From Caulobacter sp. RHG1 (GTDB lineage: Bacteria; Pseudomonadota; Alphaproteobacteria; Caulobacterales; Caulobacteraceae): a stretch of DNA of 64,000 nucleotides. A model generated the notes under the pieces. The model made no database searches, was not told the origin of the DNA, and worked only from the letters and a program-made list of their open reading frames with translations. The DNA lies in assembly GCF_013181195.1 (NCBI RefSeq), contig NZ_SMZP01000011.1, positions 62,001-126,000 of the forward strand, in the 5' to 3' direction. The position numbers and the translations under genes are program-made. How positions within the stretch are numbered: the first letter of the stretch is position 1; every line of letters begins with the position of its first letter. Below, piece after piece: positions 32,988 to 40,412 of the stretch.

Positions 32988-33953
32988 ATGACGGCCCCCT
33001 CCCCGACCCCAGCTCAGATCGCGACCGGCTTCCGGCTAGCCCTGGACGCCGCCGACCGCTTCACCGGCGCCACCGCGCCCAACCCGCCGGTGGGCTGCGC
33101 CTTGTTGGCGGCGGACGGGATGGTGCTGGCAGTCGCCGCTCACGAGGCCGCAGGGCGGCCCCACGCCGAAGGTGCTGCACTGGCCTCTTGCCACGCCAAA
33201 GGACGCTTCGACGCCGTTCATACGCTGGTCGTCTCCCTGGAGCCCTGCACGCACCGCGGCCGCACCCCGCCCTGCGCCGAGGCGATCCTGGCCAGTCCCA
33301 CTCGGGCGGTCTGGTACGGGGCGATCGACCCAAACCCAACGGCCGCCGGCGGAGCGGCGAGGCTGGAGGCCATGGGCGTGGCCACCCGTCCAATCATCGA
33401 CCTCGATCACCGCGACGCACGCGCACTTGCCGCCCGAGCGTCCCGCCTCATCGCACCCTTCGCCACCCGCCTGACCAAGGCGCGGCCATGGCTGACGATC
33501 AAGCAGGCCCTGGACGCTGAGGGCTCGATGCTGCCGCCGGTCGGTGCCAAGACCTTCACGAACGAGACTTCGCTTACCCTGGCCCACGACCTGCGCCGAC
33601 GGGCCGACGCGGTGATCACCGGTTCGGGCACGATCCTGGCCGACGCGCCGCTCTTCACCGTCCGGCACGTCGAGGATCCGCGCCGTCAGTCGCGCCGCCT
33701 GGCCATCCTCGATCGTCGCGGGCGCACCGCCCCGGCCTATCTCGACGCGGCGCGGGAGCGAGGCTTTGCCCCCAGCCTGCACGGCGACATGTCCGAAATG
33801 CTGGCCGCCCTGGCCGAGGACGGGGTCATGGAGGCCCTGGTCGAGTGCGGTCCCACCCTGCTGTCCGCTTTTCTGGAGGCCGGCCTGTGGGACGAGCACG
33901 TGATCATTCGCCAGGGCGCGGGCGGCGACACCGTCAGCCGTCGGCTGGCCTAG
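32988..33953 (+). CDS. ribD: bifunctional riboflavin deaminase/reductase RibD
   Basis: RibD deaminates the GTP-derived pyrimidine and then reduces its ribose side chain in riboflavin synthesis. The 321-residue protein has the zinc deaminase motifs HAEGAAL and PCTHRGRTPPC in the first 150 residues and the RibG/DHFR-like reductase in the rest (PWLTIKQALDAEG, VITGSGTILADAP, VECGPTLLSAFL). It is first in a four-gene operon, 14 bases before ribE. Its GntR-type regulator is divergent. It is somewhat shorter than many RibD proteins (about 360) but has all motifs. Confidence 0.94.
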   Translation: MTAPSPTPAQIATGFRLALDAADRFTGATAPNPPVGCALLAADGMVLAVAAHEAAGRPHAEGAALASCHAKGRFDAVHTLVVSLEPCTHRGRTPPCAEAILASPTRAVWYGAIDPNPTAAGGAARLEAMGVATRPIIDLDHRDARALAARASRLIAPFATRLTKARPWLTIKQALDAEGSMLPPVGAKTFTNETSLTLAHDLRRRADAVITGSGTILADAPLFTVRHVEDPRRQSRRLAILDRRGRTAPAYLDAARERGFAPSLHGDMSEMLAALAEDGVMEALVECGPTLLSAFLEAGLWDEHVIIRQGAGGDTVSRRLA

Positions 33954-33967
33954 AATAGTTAAAGCCG

Positions 33968-34582
33968 ATGTTTTCCGGAATCATCGAGCGCCTGGGCGAG
34001 GTAACGGCTGTCGAGCCGGTGGCCGACGGGGCCATGCGCCTGACCTTACAGACGGCGTTTCCCGATCTAGCCCAGGGCGAAAGCCTGGCGGTCAACGGCG
34101 CCTGCATGACCATCGTCGCCAGCGACGAGACTGGAGACGCCGAGGTGTTCGTCAGCGCCGAAAGCCTCGCGCGCACCAACCTCAAGACTCTTGTGGCCGG
34201 CCACCTCGTCAACCTGGAACGGGCCGTCACCCTAGCCACGCGGCTGTCGGGACACCTCGTACAGGGCCACATCGATGGCGAAGCCCGCCTGGCCTCGGTC
34301 ATCCAAGAGGATGGGGCCAGGAGCGTCCGCTTCGATCTGCCGGCGTCACTCGCCCCCTACTGCGTCGAGAAGGGCTCGATCGCCCTGAATGGCGTCAGTC
34401 TGACCCTCAATTCGATAGAGCCGGTCGATGCTGGCCGCTTCGCCGTCGGGATCACCCTGATCCCCCACACCTGGACCCACACCAACCTGCAGCACGCCCG
34501 CGTCGGCGACCCGATCAATGTCGAGGTCGACGTGCTGGCCAAATATGTGGAGCGGCTATGCCACGCCTCCCTGAACGCCTAA
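33968..34582 (+). CDS. ribE: riboflavin synthase alpha subunit
   Basis: The enzyme converts two molecules of 6,7-dimethyl-8-ribityllumazine to riboflavin. The 204-residue protein carries the two lumazine-binding repeats: MFSGIIERLGEV, LAVNGACMT, then GHLVQGHIDG and the second-copy SIALNGVSLTLN, ending in NVEVDVLAKYVERL. Length is normal. Its 3' end overlaps the ribBA start by 25 bases, so the two are coupled. Confidence 0.95.
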   Translation: MFSGIIERLGEVTAVEPVADGAMRLTLQTAFPDLAQGESLAVNGACMTIVASDETGDAEVFVSAESLARTNLKTLVAGHLVNLERAVTLATRLSGHLVQGHIDGEARLASVIQEDGARSVRFDLPASLAPYCVEKGSIALNGVSLTLNSIEPVDAGRFAVGITLIPHTWTHTNLQHARVGDPINVEVDVLAKYVERLCHASLNA

Positions 34583-35781
34583 ACGTTGCCATCGAACGCC
34601 TGAAGACCGGCGGCATGATCATTCTCGTTGATGACGAGGACCGCGAGAACGAGGGCGACCTTGTTCTGGCCGCCCAGTTCGCTGACGCGGATACGGTGGC
34701 CTTCATGGCCAAGCAGGCCAGCGGCCTGATCTGCCTGGCCATGGACGCTCCGACCATTGACCAACTGGGCCTTCCGCCCATGGTCGCCGATAACCGCACC
34801 CGTCGCGGCACGGCCTTCACCGTCTCGATCGAGGCGGCCGAAGGGATCGACACCGGCATCTCGGCCGCCGACCGGGCGCTGACCATCCAGGCGGCGGTCG
34901 CGGCAAACGCCACTTCGACCGATCTGGTCTCACCCGGCCACGTCTTCCCGCTGCGCGCCGTACCCGGCGGGGTGTTGGCGCGAGCCGGCCACACCGAGGC
35001 CTCGGTGGAGCTGGCGCGTATGGCGGGCCTGACGCCAGCGGCGGTAATCTGCGAGGTCATGAACGAAGACGGGACCATGGCGCGAGGCGGCGATTTGATC
35101 GCCTTCTCCGCCCGCCATGACCTGCCGATCCTCAGCATCGCCGAGCTGCGCGCGCACCTGATCGCCACCGATCCGCCGGTCGAGGCGGTAGGCGCCGCCA
35201 AGCTTCCCACCCGCCACGGAACCTTCGAGGTCCGGGCCTTTCGAAGCCGCCTAGAGGGCAGCGAACACCTGGCCCTCGTGCGCGGCCCCCTCACCGGCGC
35301 GCCACTGGTGCGGGTGCATTCCGAATGCCTGACCGGCGACGCTCTGGGGTCGCGCCGCTGTGACTGCGGCGCCCAGCTGGACGCAGCGCTGGCGGCGATC
35401 GATGCTTCGGGCAACGGCGTGCTGGTCTATCTGCGCGGCCATGAGGGGCGCGGCATCGGCCTGGCCAACAAGATCGCCGCCTACGCCCTGCAGGACCAAG
35501 GGCTGGACACCGTGGAAGCCAACCACGCCCTGGGCTTCGCCGACGACGCACGTGACTACGCCGCGGCCGCCGACATCCTGCGATCGCTGGGCACCGACAA
35601 GGTCCGGCTGCTCAGCAACAATCCGCGCAAGGTCACAGCGCTGGAAGACCTGGGCATTACGGTACGCGAGATCCTGCCGCTGGTTGCCCCGCCCGATCCG
35701 CACCGCGCTGACTATTTGGCTACCAAGCGCGCCAAGCTGGGCCACCGCCTTTCCCTGCCGCCTTCCCGGATCTCCGCATGA
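34558..35781 (+). CDS. ribBA: DHBP synthase / GTP cyclohydrolase II
   Basis: A 407-residue bifunctional enzyme that supplies both precursors of riboflavin. The N-terminal RibB half has IILVDDEDRENEGDLV, a TGISAADRALTI block and HVFPLRA; the C-terminal RibA half keeps the zinc cysteines and nucleotide motif (HSECLTGDALGSRRCDCG) and RGHEGRGIGLANKI. Both halves look active, unlike proteins where RibA is decayed. It overlaps ribE upstream and ribH downstream (ATGA). Confidence 0.95.
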   Translation: MPRLPERLNVAIERLKTGGMIILVDDEDRENEGDLVLAAQFADADTVAFMAKQASGLICLAMDAPTIDQLGLPPMVADNRTRRGTAFTVSIEAAEGIDTGISAADRALTIQAAVAANATSTDLVSPGHVFPLRAVPGGVLARAGHTEASVELARMAGLTPAAVICEVMNEDGTMARGGDLIAFSARHDLPILSIAELRAHLIATDPPVEAVGAAKLPTRHGTFEVRAFRSRLEGSEHLALVRGPLTGAPLVRVHSECLTGDALGSRRCDCGAQLDAALAAIDASGNGVLVYLRGHEGRGIGLANKIAAYALQDQGLDTVEANHALGFADDARDYAAAADILRSLGTDKVRLLSNNPRKVTALEDLGITVREILPLVAPPDPHRADYLATKRAKLGHRLSLPPSRISA

Positions 35782-36230
35782 CCGCTCCACGCTTCGCCAT
35801 CGCCATCAGCCGCTTCAACCCCGAGGTCACCGGCGGCCTGCTGGCTGGTGCCCTGGCCGAGTTCGCCGAACACGGCGCACCGGTCGAAGACGCCGACATC
35901 TTCGAAGCGCCCGGAGCCTTCGAGCTGCCGCTGATCGCCCAGGCTCTGGCACGCACGGGCCGATATGCCGGGGTCGCCTGTTTAGGCTGTGTCATCAAGG
36001 GCGACACTGCGCACTTCGAATTCATCAGTGCCGGCGCTGCCTGGGGCCTGGTCAGCGCTAGCCTGGCGACGGAGACGCCAATCGCCTTCGGCGTGCTGAC
36101 CACCTACACCGACGAACAGGCTCAGGCTCGCTCCCGCGACGACGCCGGTAACAAGGGCCGCGAGGCGGCAGCTGCGTGCGTGGAAACGGCCGCGTCGCTC
36201 AGGCGGATAGCCCGTCAGCAGTCGAACTGA
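35778..36230 (+). CDS. ribH: 6,7-dimethyl-8-ribityllumazine synthase
   Basis: RibH joins the pyrimidine from RibD with the four-carbon unit from RibB. The 150-residue protein shows SRFNPEVTGGLLAGAL, the APGAFELPL motif, CVIKGDTAHFEFI with the catalytic histidine (commonly IxGxTxHF) and FGVLTTYTDEQAQ. It ends the operon; nusB, which often follows ribH in the core alphaproteobacterial operon, is absent. That fits an accessory copy. Confidence 0.94.
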   Translation: MTAPRFAIAISRFNPEVTGGLLAGALAEFAEHGAPVEDADIFEAPGAFELPLIAQALARTGRYAGVACLGCVIKGDTAHFEFISAGAAWGLVSASLATETPIAFGVLTTYTDEQAQARSRDDAGNKGREAAAACVETAASLRRIARQQSN

Positions 36231-36283
36231 ACGTCCGACAAGAGTTGAAGGCGGGCACGCGATTCGACGTTCATACCAGAAAT

Positions 36284-37432
36284 CTAGGCGATGGAGTGTG
36301 GTGGATAGTCGATGTAGCCTTCGACATCCCTGTTCTTGAGCGTTTCGGGGTTCGGATAGAATGACGCCGGGTCCGCATCGGCGAGCGGCCAGTCGTTCTG
36401 CAAGCGCGCGACCAGGTCTGGGTTCGAGATGAACCAGCGACCGAACACGATCATGTCCACGACGCCCTCGGCCAGCAGACGGTCAGCACGTTTGCGAGAC
36501 ATGGCGCCCGCGACCATTAGGCCTGTGTTCGGAAGCTGACCGCGAAACTGTCGGAGCATCGGCTCTATCCGGGCTGCGACGGGCGACGGTTCCGGCGCCT
36601 TCGCCCCGGCCTCCGTATGGTCCATCACATGGACATAGGCGATGCTGCGGCTTCCTAGGGCTTCAACTAGGGCGGCGTAGGTCTCTTCGACGCCGTTGTA
36701 CAGAGGCATGCCGAAGTCCTGCGCATAGGGCGAGATCCGGATCGCGGTCTTCTCCCGGCCGATCCGGGCGATCACCGCGTCCACGACCTCCAAGGGAAAC
36801 CGTAGGCGTCCCTTCAGTGTCGCGCCGGTGTATTCGTCCTCCCGATCGTTCACCTTGGGGTTCATGAACTGCTCAAGCAGATAGCCGTTGGCGCCATGGA
36901 TCTCGACGCCGTCGAAACCGGCTTCGATCGCGTTGGCGGCGGCTTGGGCAAAATCCTGAACGACGCGGCCAACCTCTTCCGTCGTCAAAGCGCGCGGGGG
37001 CGAGGCCGGGATCCTGCCCGGTGAACCATCGTCCCGGTAGGCGTAGCTCCAGGCGTTCTGCGCAATCTTGTCCGAAGGTCCGACCGGGCTCTTGCCGCCT
37101 TCCTGGATCGAGATGTGGGACACTCGACCGACATGCCAGAGCTGCGCGAAGATCGTTCCTCCCAAGGCGTGAACGGTATTCGTCGTCAAGCGCCAGCCTT
37201 CGATCTGTTCAAGCGTGTAGATCGAAGGATTGAACAGATATCCTTGTCCTTCTCGGGAGATGGGCGTGCCTTCGCTTATGATCAGGCCGGCGGTCGCACG
37301 CTGAGCGTAGTAGAGCGCGTTCCGTTCAGTCGCGATGTTTTCGGGAGACCTGGCGCGCGTCAGCGGCGCCATGGCGATCCGGTTCCGCAATCGCCGGCCA
37401 GCGAGGTCGAAACTGTCGAAGAGTGTCGTCAT
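36284..37432 (-). CDS. Old Yellow Enzyme family FMN oxidoreductase
   Basis: A 382-residue NADPH-dependent alkene reductase of the OYE/NemA type that binds FMN and reduces enones or nitro compounds. Seen are NRIAMAPLTRARS, LIISEGTPISREGQGY, GGTIFAQLWHVGR, the EIHGANGYLLEQFM active-site block (His-x-x-Asn) and the phosphate-binding GRWFISNPDL. It converges with ribH, 53 bases apart, and is followed upstream by the nitroreductase gene in the same orientation. It is probably controlled with that gene by the LysR regulator. Confidence 0.92.
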   Translation of the reverse strand: MTTLFDSFDLAGRRLRNRIAMAPLTRARSPENIATERNALYYAQRATAGLIISEGTPISREGQGYLFNPSIYTLEQIEGWRLTTNTVHALGGTIFAQLWHVGRVSHISIQEGGKSPVGPSDKIAQNAWSYAYRDDGSPGRIPASPPRALTTEEVGRVVQDFAQAAANAIEAGFDGVEIHGANGYLLEQFMNPKVNDREDEYTGATLKGRLRFPLEVVDAVIARIGREKTAIRISPYAQDFGMPLYNGVEETYAALVEALGSRSIAYVHVMDHTEAGAKAPEPSPVAARIEPMLRQFRGQLPNTGLMVAGAMSRKRADRLLAEGVVDMIVFGRWFISNPDLVARLQNDWPLADADPASFYPNPETLKNRDVEGYIDYPPHSIA

Positions 37433-37511
37433 CTTGATAAATCCAAAAAAAGGTCATGATCACTGTCGGGTCGCTGCGGCGACTGCCCTGCCCCCCCCCG
37501 GACGGGGCGTC

Positions 37512-38360
37512 TCAGCGAAGCGTGAGGCCGCGTGCGGTCACCATGTCTCTCAGATCCGCCCGGCCGCTCATGTAGGCCATGCTCGTCGCCGACTCGTGGA
37601 CCGCGTCCTGCCACGAGCGCGGACGCATGTTCTGGCCTTCGCGGAAGGCTCTGTAGGCGTCCTCGTAACTGTCCAGCTTTGCCTTGAACCCCTCGGAGTC
37701 GTAGCGGTTCTCATGCAGCATCACCGATTGCGGCGGACGCGGCCTGGGGACGCTTTGGCGCGACTGGTCTGGATGCCCGACCGCCATGCCGAAGGTGAAG
37801 AATGTATGGGGCGGTAGACCCACGAACTCGGCGATCTCTTGAGCTGCGTTGCGTACGACACCCAGGAAGACGATGCCGAGGCCCATGGATTCCGCCGCCA
37901 GCGCGGCGTTTTGGGCGGCCAGAGACGTATCGACCGTGGCCATGAGGAAGGCGTCGAGATAGTCGTGCACCACGGGCTCCGCGCCCCGTTCTCGGGTAAT
38001 CGCCGCAGATCGCGACAAGTCGGCCACCCAGAGCAGAAGGGTAGGCGCCTCCTCGATCCACGGAATGCGGTCGGTTGGAACGGTGCGGGCGATCGTGTCT
38101 GAGATGCGCTGTTTCAACGCCCCATCCGTGACCGTAATGACGCTCCACTGATGAAGAGCAGAGCCCGTCGATGCAGACTGCGCCGCTGCGACCATGGTTT
38201 CGAGAGCTCCTTCCGGCAGCGCCTCCGGCAGGAAGGTCCTGACTGACTTGTGCGCCAACTGGATCTCCACCACGGGGTTCCAGACAAGGTTCTGCGGCTT
38301 CTCCTGGTTGCCGTAGCGCTGATCCAGAAGGGTTGTATGGCGGTCTGTTTGATCATGCAT
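37512..38360 (-). CDS. nitroreductase family protein
   Basis: A 282-residue FMN-dependent reductase, NfsA/FRP-like. The N-terminus has HKSVRTFLPEALPEGALETMVAAAQ, with SASTGSALHQWSVI (flavin site) and a central LAAQNAALAAESMGLG motif, then GLPPHTFFTFGMAVG. It is likely dimeric and cytosolic. It is the first gene of a two-gene unit with the OYE gene (79 bases apart) and divergent from a LysR regulator, a typical arrangement for an inducible detoxification pair. Confidence 0.9.
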   Translation of the reverse strand: MHDQTDRHTTLLDQRYGNQEKPQNLVWNPVVEIQLAHKSVRTFLPEALPEGALETMVAAAQSASTGSALHQWSVITVTDGALKQRISDTIARTVPTDRIPWIEEAPTLLLWVADLSRSAAITRERGAEPVVHDYLDAFLMATVDTSLAAQNAALAAESMGLGIVFLGVVRNAAQEIAEFVGLPPHTFFTFGMAVGHPDQSRQSVPRPRPPQSVMLHENRYDSEGFKAKLDSYEDAYRAFREGQNMRPRSWQDAVHESATSMAYMSGRADLRDMVTARGLTLR

Positions 38361-38438
38361 GATGGGACTCCGTCCTTGTTCGCCCCTTCAGCTAGGCCCT
38401 TCTGAGTTGCTTGGAAGACGGTCGTCCGCGAAGTCAGT

Positions 38439-38454
38439 GTTCACACGTGTGGAC
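38439..38454. promoter_or_regulatory. LysR operator candidate
   Basis: GTTCACACGTGTGGAC is a 16-bp dyad with one mismatch in the 123-bp divergent spacer. It contains the T-N11-A pattern recognised by LysR regulators and lies 30 bases before the lysR start. Confidence 0.6.
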
Positions 38455-38483
38455 AATGTGACTGGCGCGCATATGGTGGCGAA

Positions 38484-39398
38484 ATGGATCAGTTGTCGGC
38501 GCTGAGGGTATTTCTACGGACCGTCGAAACCGGCTCCTTGACCAAAGCCGCAGCGCAACTCGGCACGCCGAAATCGACAGCCAGCAAACAATTGGCCCAA
38601 CTCGAGGCGCATCTCGGATTCAAGCTGCTGCAGCGTTCGACCCGAGCCGTGTCGCTGACCGCCGAAGGAAGCGAGTATTACGAGCGTGCTGGCGCCATTC
38701 TCGCGGATCTCCAGGGCATAGAGGCCGACCTTCGCCAGCGAGGTGGCGGGCTCAGCGGTCGCATCCGGATCGACGTGCATTCCTCAATGGCGAACATGAT
38801 CCTAATCCCGGCCTTGGCTCACTTCCGTGACCGCTACCCTGACATTCAAGTGGCGTTGGGCATCAGCGACAAACCCGTCAGCCTCATCGGCGAAGGGGTG
38901 GACTGCGTTGTCCGGCTGGGCCGCCTCGCGGACTCTTCGCTGATCGCGCGCACGATCTACGAGGACCAGCGTATTACGTGCGCGAGCCCCGCCTACCTCT
39001 CAAGCCATGGCGTGCCAACAGAGCCGTCCAGTCTTCTCGAGCGGCACCAATGTATCGGCTATTTCTCGGCATCAACGGGAGAGGCCAAACCCATGACGTT
39101 CGAGAAGGACGGTAAGCGCGTCTTGATTGAGGCCAAGGATCTCATGGCGAACGACAGCACTGGTCAGGTCAACATGATCCTGAATGGGTTGGGCGTCGGG
39201 CAAACTTACCTGTCGACTGTAAGGACGCATCTAACCTCAGGCGCTCTCGTGCGGGTGCTCGACGACTGGGTTGCCGGATCCGACCCGATCTCCGTCCTTT
39301 ATCCTCCCGCTCGCCGAATAAACGCCCGCGTCAGGGTATTCATCGATTGGCTGGTGGAACACTTGGAAGACGAAATGCGACAACCCGCGCACAGCTAA
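38484..39398 (+). CDS. LysR-family transcriptional regulator
   Basis: A 304-residue regulator with an N-terminal winged helix-turn-helix (FLRTVETGSLTKAAAQLG, STASKQLAQLEAHLGFKLLQR) and a LysR substrate-binding domain from about residue 90 (IRIDVHSSMANMILIPALAHF). It falls in the group of LysR proteins divergent from oxidoreductases. It most likely activates or represses the nitroreductase-OYE unit in response to a substrate or redox signal. Confidence 0.92.
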   Translation: MDQLSALRVFLRTVETGSLTKAAAQLGTPKSTASKQLAQLEAHLGFKLLQRSTRAVSLTAEGSEYYERAGAILADLQGIEADLRQRGGGLSGRIRIDVHSSMANMILIPALAHFRDRYPDIQVALGISDKPVSLIGEGVDCVVRLGRLADSSLIARTIYEDQRITCASPAYLSSHGVPTEPSSLLERHQCIGYFSASTGEAKPMTFEKDGKRVLIEAKDLMANDSTGQVNMILNGLGVGQTYLSTVRTHLTSGALVRVLDDWVAGSDPISVLYPPARRINARVRVFIDWLVEHLEDEMRQPAHS

Positions 39399-39650
39399 GC
39401 GAATGCCCGGCGATATTTGAACGTCCGCTATGGGTGGGTGCCGGCCGTGGTCATCAGCGACCGTTACCTGATCTCTAGCAGCCTCCCAGCCGAGTAATTT
39501 GAACAGGCCCTTCGCCAGAGATCGCGGCCGAGGCCCTACAACCCGAAGGCCCGCCGAATGCCTGTCTTTCTACGCCAGGCCCCGCCCCGGCAGGCCTGAC
39601 GCTTGCGGGCCTATCGGCTGCGGTGGCTACTGATGGCGAAGGAGTACGCC

Positions 39651-39944
39651 ATGCCGCAGGATACCGTGTCGCCTTCTCGCTCGCTCGGCTCTATGCCCAC
39701 CACCCGCGCCATCCGTCGACCGGAACTGCGCAAAATGGTGCCTCTGGCCGACACCACGATCTACGAAATGGAGAGGCGCGGGGAGTTCCCCCGCCGCTTT
39801 CCCCTCACCCGCCGCTGCGTGGTGTGGGACTTGGGCGAGATCGAAACCTGGCTGGCCCAGCGCAAAAAGGCCGCACACGACTCGGCAGAGCCCGCCGAGG
39901 GCCCTGACGTGCGTACACGCCGCACGCGTCCTGTTCACCGGTAG
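39651..39944 (+). CDS. AlpA-family excisionase-like regulator
   Basis: A 97-residue DNA-binding protein: IRRPELRKMVPLADTTIYEMERRGEFPRRF and VVWDLGEIETWLAQR form the winged helix of the AlpA/MerR-like excisionase family. In P4-like islands AlpA controls the integrase. The start at 39651 has GGAG six bases upstream; an ATG at 39633 is in frame but lacks one. Together with the integrase at 42289 it delimits a small integrative element. Confidence 0.88.
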   Translation: MPQDTVSPSRSLGSMPTTRAIRRPELRKMVPLADTTIYEMERRGEFPRRFPLTRRCVVWDLGEIETWLAQRKKAAHDSAEPAEGPDVRTRRTRPVHR

Positions 39945-40251
39945 ATCAGAACGAGGCCCTCGCCAGCGATGTCGACACGGTCGCCATGTACGCTTCGACG
40001 CCGGTTCGAAATTGCCGCGAACTTCTTCGTCGTTGGCCACGAACTATTTTCGCCAGGGTTTTGATACGAAATTTGAAACCGATTTAATGCGCGTTCCGAC
40101 ACCAACTTGGATTATGTTCGCAACATCCAACGTGAACATCGCGTTGGATGTTTGGTCGCTCTTGTACGTCGTGACACGAGGGGCCAAATTAGTATCGTCT
40201 TCAACGTTGGAATTCACAGTGTGATTCCATCACGGGATTGAGGAGCCAAAC
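39945..40251. other. AT-rich spacer with hairpin and dyads
   Basis: No gene is supported in 307 bases. It contains an 11-bp perfect hairpin (40122-40152) and an imperfect dyad, GGAA-(T)-TCACA-G-TGTGA-TTCC, at 40209-40228, just before the small acidic ORF. It is more AT-rich than the surroundings, as promoter regions of islands often are. Confidence 0.45.
40122..40152. repeat. inverted repeat, 11-bp arms
   Basis: AACATCCAACG and its exact complement CGTTGGATGTT are separated by nine bases. With no T-run on either side it looks more like a protein-binding site or RNA structure than a terminator. Confidence 0.6.
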
Positions 40252-40407
40252 ATGTTGGAATATGGCGACGCATTCCTTGAACAAAATCGCGAAGCCCTGA
40301 AGGCTCTCGAAGCGATGTCGCCTGCCGCCTTCGCCGTGGCCGCCGAAATGGCGCCCCACCAAGCTGAGGTCGTCGACGAAGACGAAGAGGAGCTTGTAGC
40401 CGCGTAA
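40252..40407 (+). CDS. tiny acidic protein in the integrative element
   Basis: A 51-residue frame with a strong GAGGAG ribosome site seven bases before the ATG. The product is acidic, with a C-terminal run of Asp/Glu (EVVDEDEEELVAA) and a helical N-terminal half (GDAFLEQNREALKALEAM). It converges with the nitrilase-family gene, five bases apart. The ribosome site, acidic composition and preceding dyad support translation. Function is unknown; small acidic island proteins can be inhibitors or DNA mimics, but that is speculation. Confidence 0.5.
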   Translation: MLEYGDAFLEQNREALKALEAMSPAAFAVAAEMAPHQAEVVDEDEEELVAA

Positions 40408-40412
40408 CGCGG

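Noticed and set aside
36176-36364. 62-residue frame over the ribH end and OYE end
   Set aside because: Overlaps two well-supported genes and has no features of its own.
39399-39650. Left attachment site of the guaA element
   Set aside because: No copy of the guaA 3' end sequence was found by eye here or elsewhere to the left, so no att site is called.
40012-40224. 70-residue frame in the AT-rich spacer
   Set aside because: It crosses the 11-bp hairpin and the dyad, lacks a ribosome site and has no recognisable pattern.
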